In this document: positions 63,874 through 64,000 of the stretch, piece by piece | How the letters are laid out: every line of letters starts with the position of its first letter | Position numbering within the stretch: position 1 is the stretch's first letter | NCBI RefSeq assembly: GCF_004283755.1 | Contig: NZ_SHMH01000006.1 | Span: 326,213 to 390,212, forward strand | Source of the DNA: Pseudoxanthomonas winnipegensis | GTDB taxonomy: Bacteria > Pseudomonadota > Gammaproteobacteria > Xanthomonadales > Xanthomonadaceae | DNA length: 64,000 nt | Reading direction: 5' to 3' | Made by a program: the position numbers and the translations under genes | Notes under the pieces: generated by a model | Database searches by the model: none | Told to the model about the DNA's origin: nothing | The model's input: the letters and a program-made list of their open reading frames with translations, nothing else

Positions 63874-64000
63874 TGGACCGACCAGAGTTCCATAGACACT
63901 CAGTCGCCGCTCTGCGCGTAGCGCTTTTCGAACTCTACCGGTGACATGCCGCCAGCGGAACCATGCCGGCGAATCGGGTTGTAGAACATCTCGATGTAGT
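63874..64000 (-). mobile_element. end of an IS3-family insertion sequence (continues outside)
   Basis: It contains the 3' end of a transposase gene and the terminal sequence TGGACCGACCAGAGTTCCAT in the last 26 bases, which probably is the terminal inverted repeat. The inner boundary at 63874 is inferred from where similarity to the receptor stops. Confidence 0.75.
63900..64000 (-). CDS. IS3-family transposase OrfB, C-terminal fragment
   Basis: Reading inward from the window end gives YIEMFYNPIRRHGSAGGMSP then VEFEKRYAQSGD and a stop. The YIExFYNxxRRHxxxGxxSPxxFE pattern is the C-terminus of the IS3-family DDE integrase domain, including the position after the catalytic Glu. Only 33 residues are visible. 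Confidence 0.9.
   Translation of the reverse strand, partial: YIEMFYNPIRRHGSAGGMSPVEFEKRYAQSGD

Overview
The window is about 64 kb of high-GC chromosomal DNA from a gammaproteobacterium of the family Xanthomonadaceae, probably a yellow-pigmented one (Xanthomonas, Pseudoxanthomonas, Stenotrophomonas or a close relative). The grounds are a complete xanthomonadin-type aryl polyene cluster with a XanB2-type chorismatase, an sX13-like small RNA just downstream of polA, a large TonB-dependent receptor of the Xanthomonas type, and several families of intergenic palindromes typical of this group. No rRNA, tRNA or CRISPR array was seen.

Layout. (1) 1-5.8 kb: the 3' part of polA, an sX13-like sRNA and an OmpR-type two-component system. 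(2) 5.8-12.8 kb: two operons facing each other. The plus-strand operon encodes an esterase, two small EamA-like membrane proteins and a DegT-type aminotransferase. The minus-strand operon encodes a HAD phosphatase, a class III aminotransferase, a FemAB/GNAT-like acyltransferase and an arginase-fold hydrolase. Together they look like an unassigned small-molecule pathway and are the best candidate here for an undescribed system. (3) 13-17.7 kb: a DUF421 protein, hemF with an in-frame repeat insertion, a small membrane protein and an S9 peptidase.

(4) 17.9-36.7 kb: the pigment cluster. It has two tandem AMP-ligases, chorismatase XanB2, an ACP, one ketosynthase plus a chain-length factor, a ketoreductase, two hotdog dehydratases, PlsC- and LpxL-type acyltransferases, a LolA-like carrier, an MMPL exporter, a glycosyltransferase, and two flavoproteins that both carry the halogenase motif WxWxIP. 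XanB2 would supply 3-hydroxybenzoate, the ligases would load it on the ACP, the KS/CLF/KR/DH set would extend it to a polyene, the flavoproteins may halogenate it, and the acyltransferases, LolA and MMPL proteins would attach and export it to the outer membrane.

(5) 36.9-44 kb: YcgL, a giant ankyrin membrane protein, a CsaA-like protein, a Kef-type antiporter and a TonB-domain protein. (6) 44.5-51.6 kb: the conserved rho-trxA / rhlB divergent block, then ftsEX and a double-receiver regulator. (7) 51.5-53.3 kb: pterin genes folB, a short folK-like gene and a pteridine reductase. (8) 53.5-56.8 kb: circularly permuted ATP-grasp, alpha-E and Anbu proteasome-like genes. (9) 57-64 kb: a MidA-like methyltransferase, a VanZ-like protein, a GH20 hexosaminidase and a TonB-dependent receptor whose 5' end has been replaced by the end of an IS3-family element.

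Intergenic gaps are rich in repeats: seven copies of one REPIN-like palindrome, a second palindrome family of about 135 bp, and a 165-bp repeat present in opposite orientations at 3.3 and 44.3 kb. All function calls are from reading the sequence; no database search was run.
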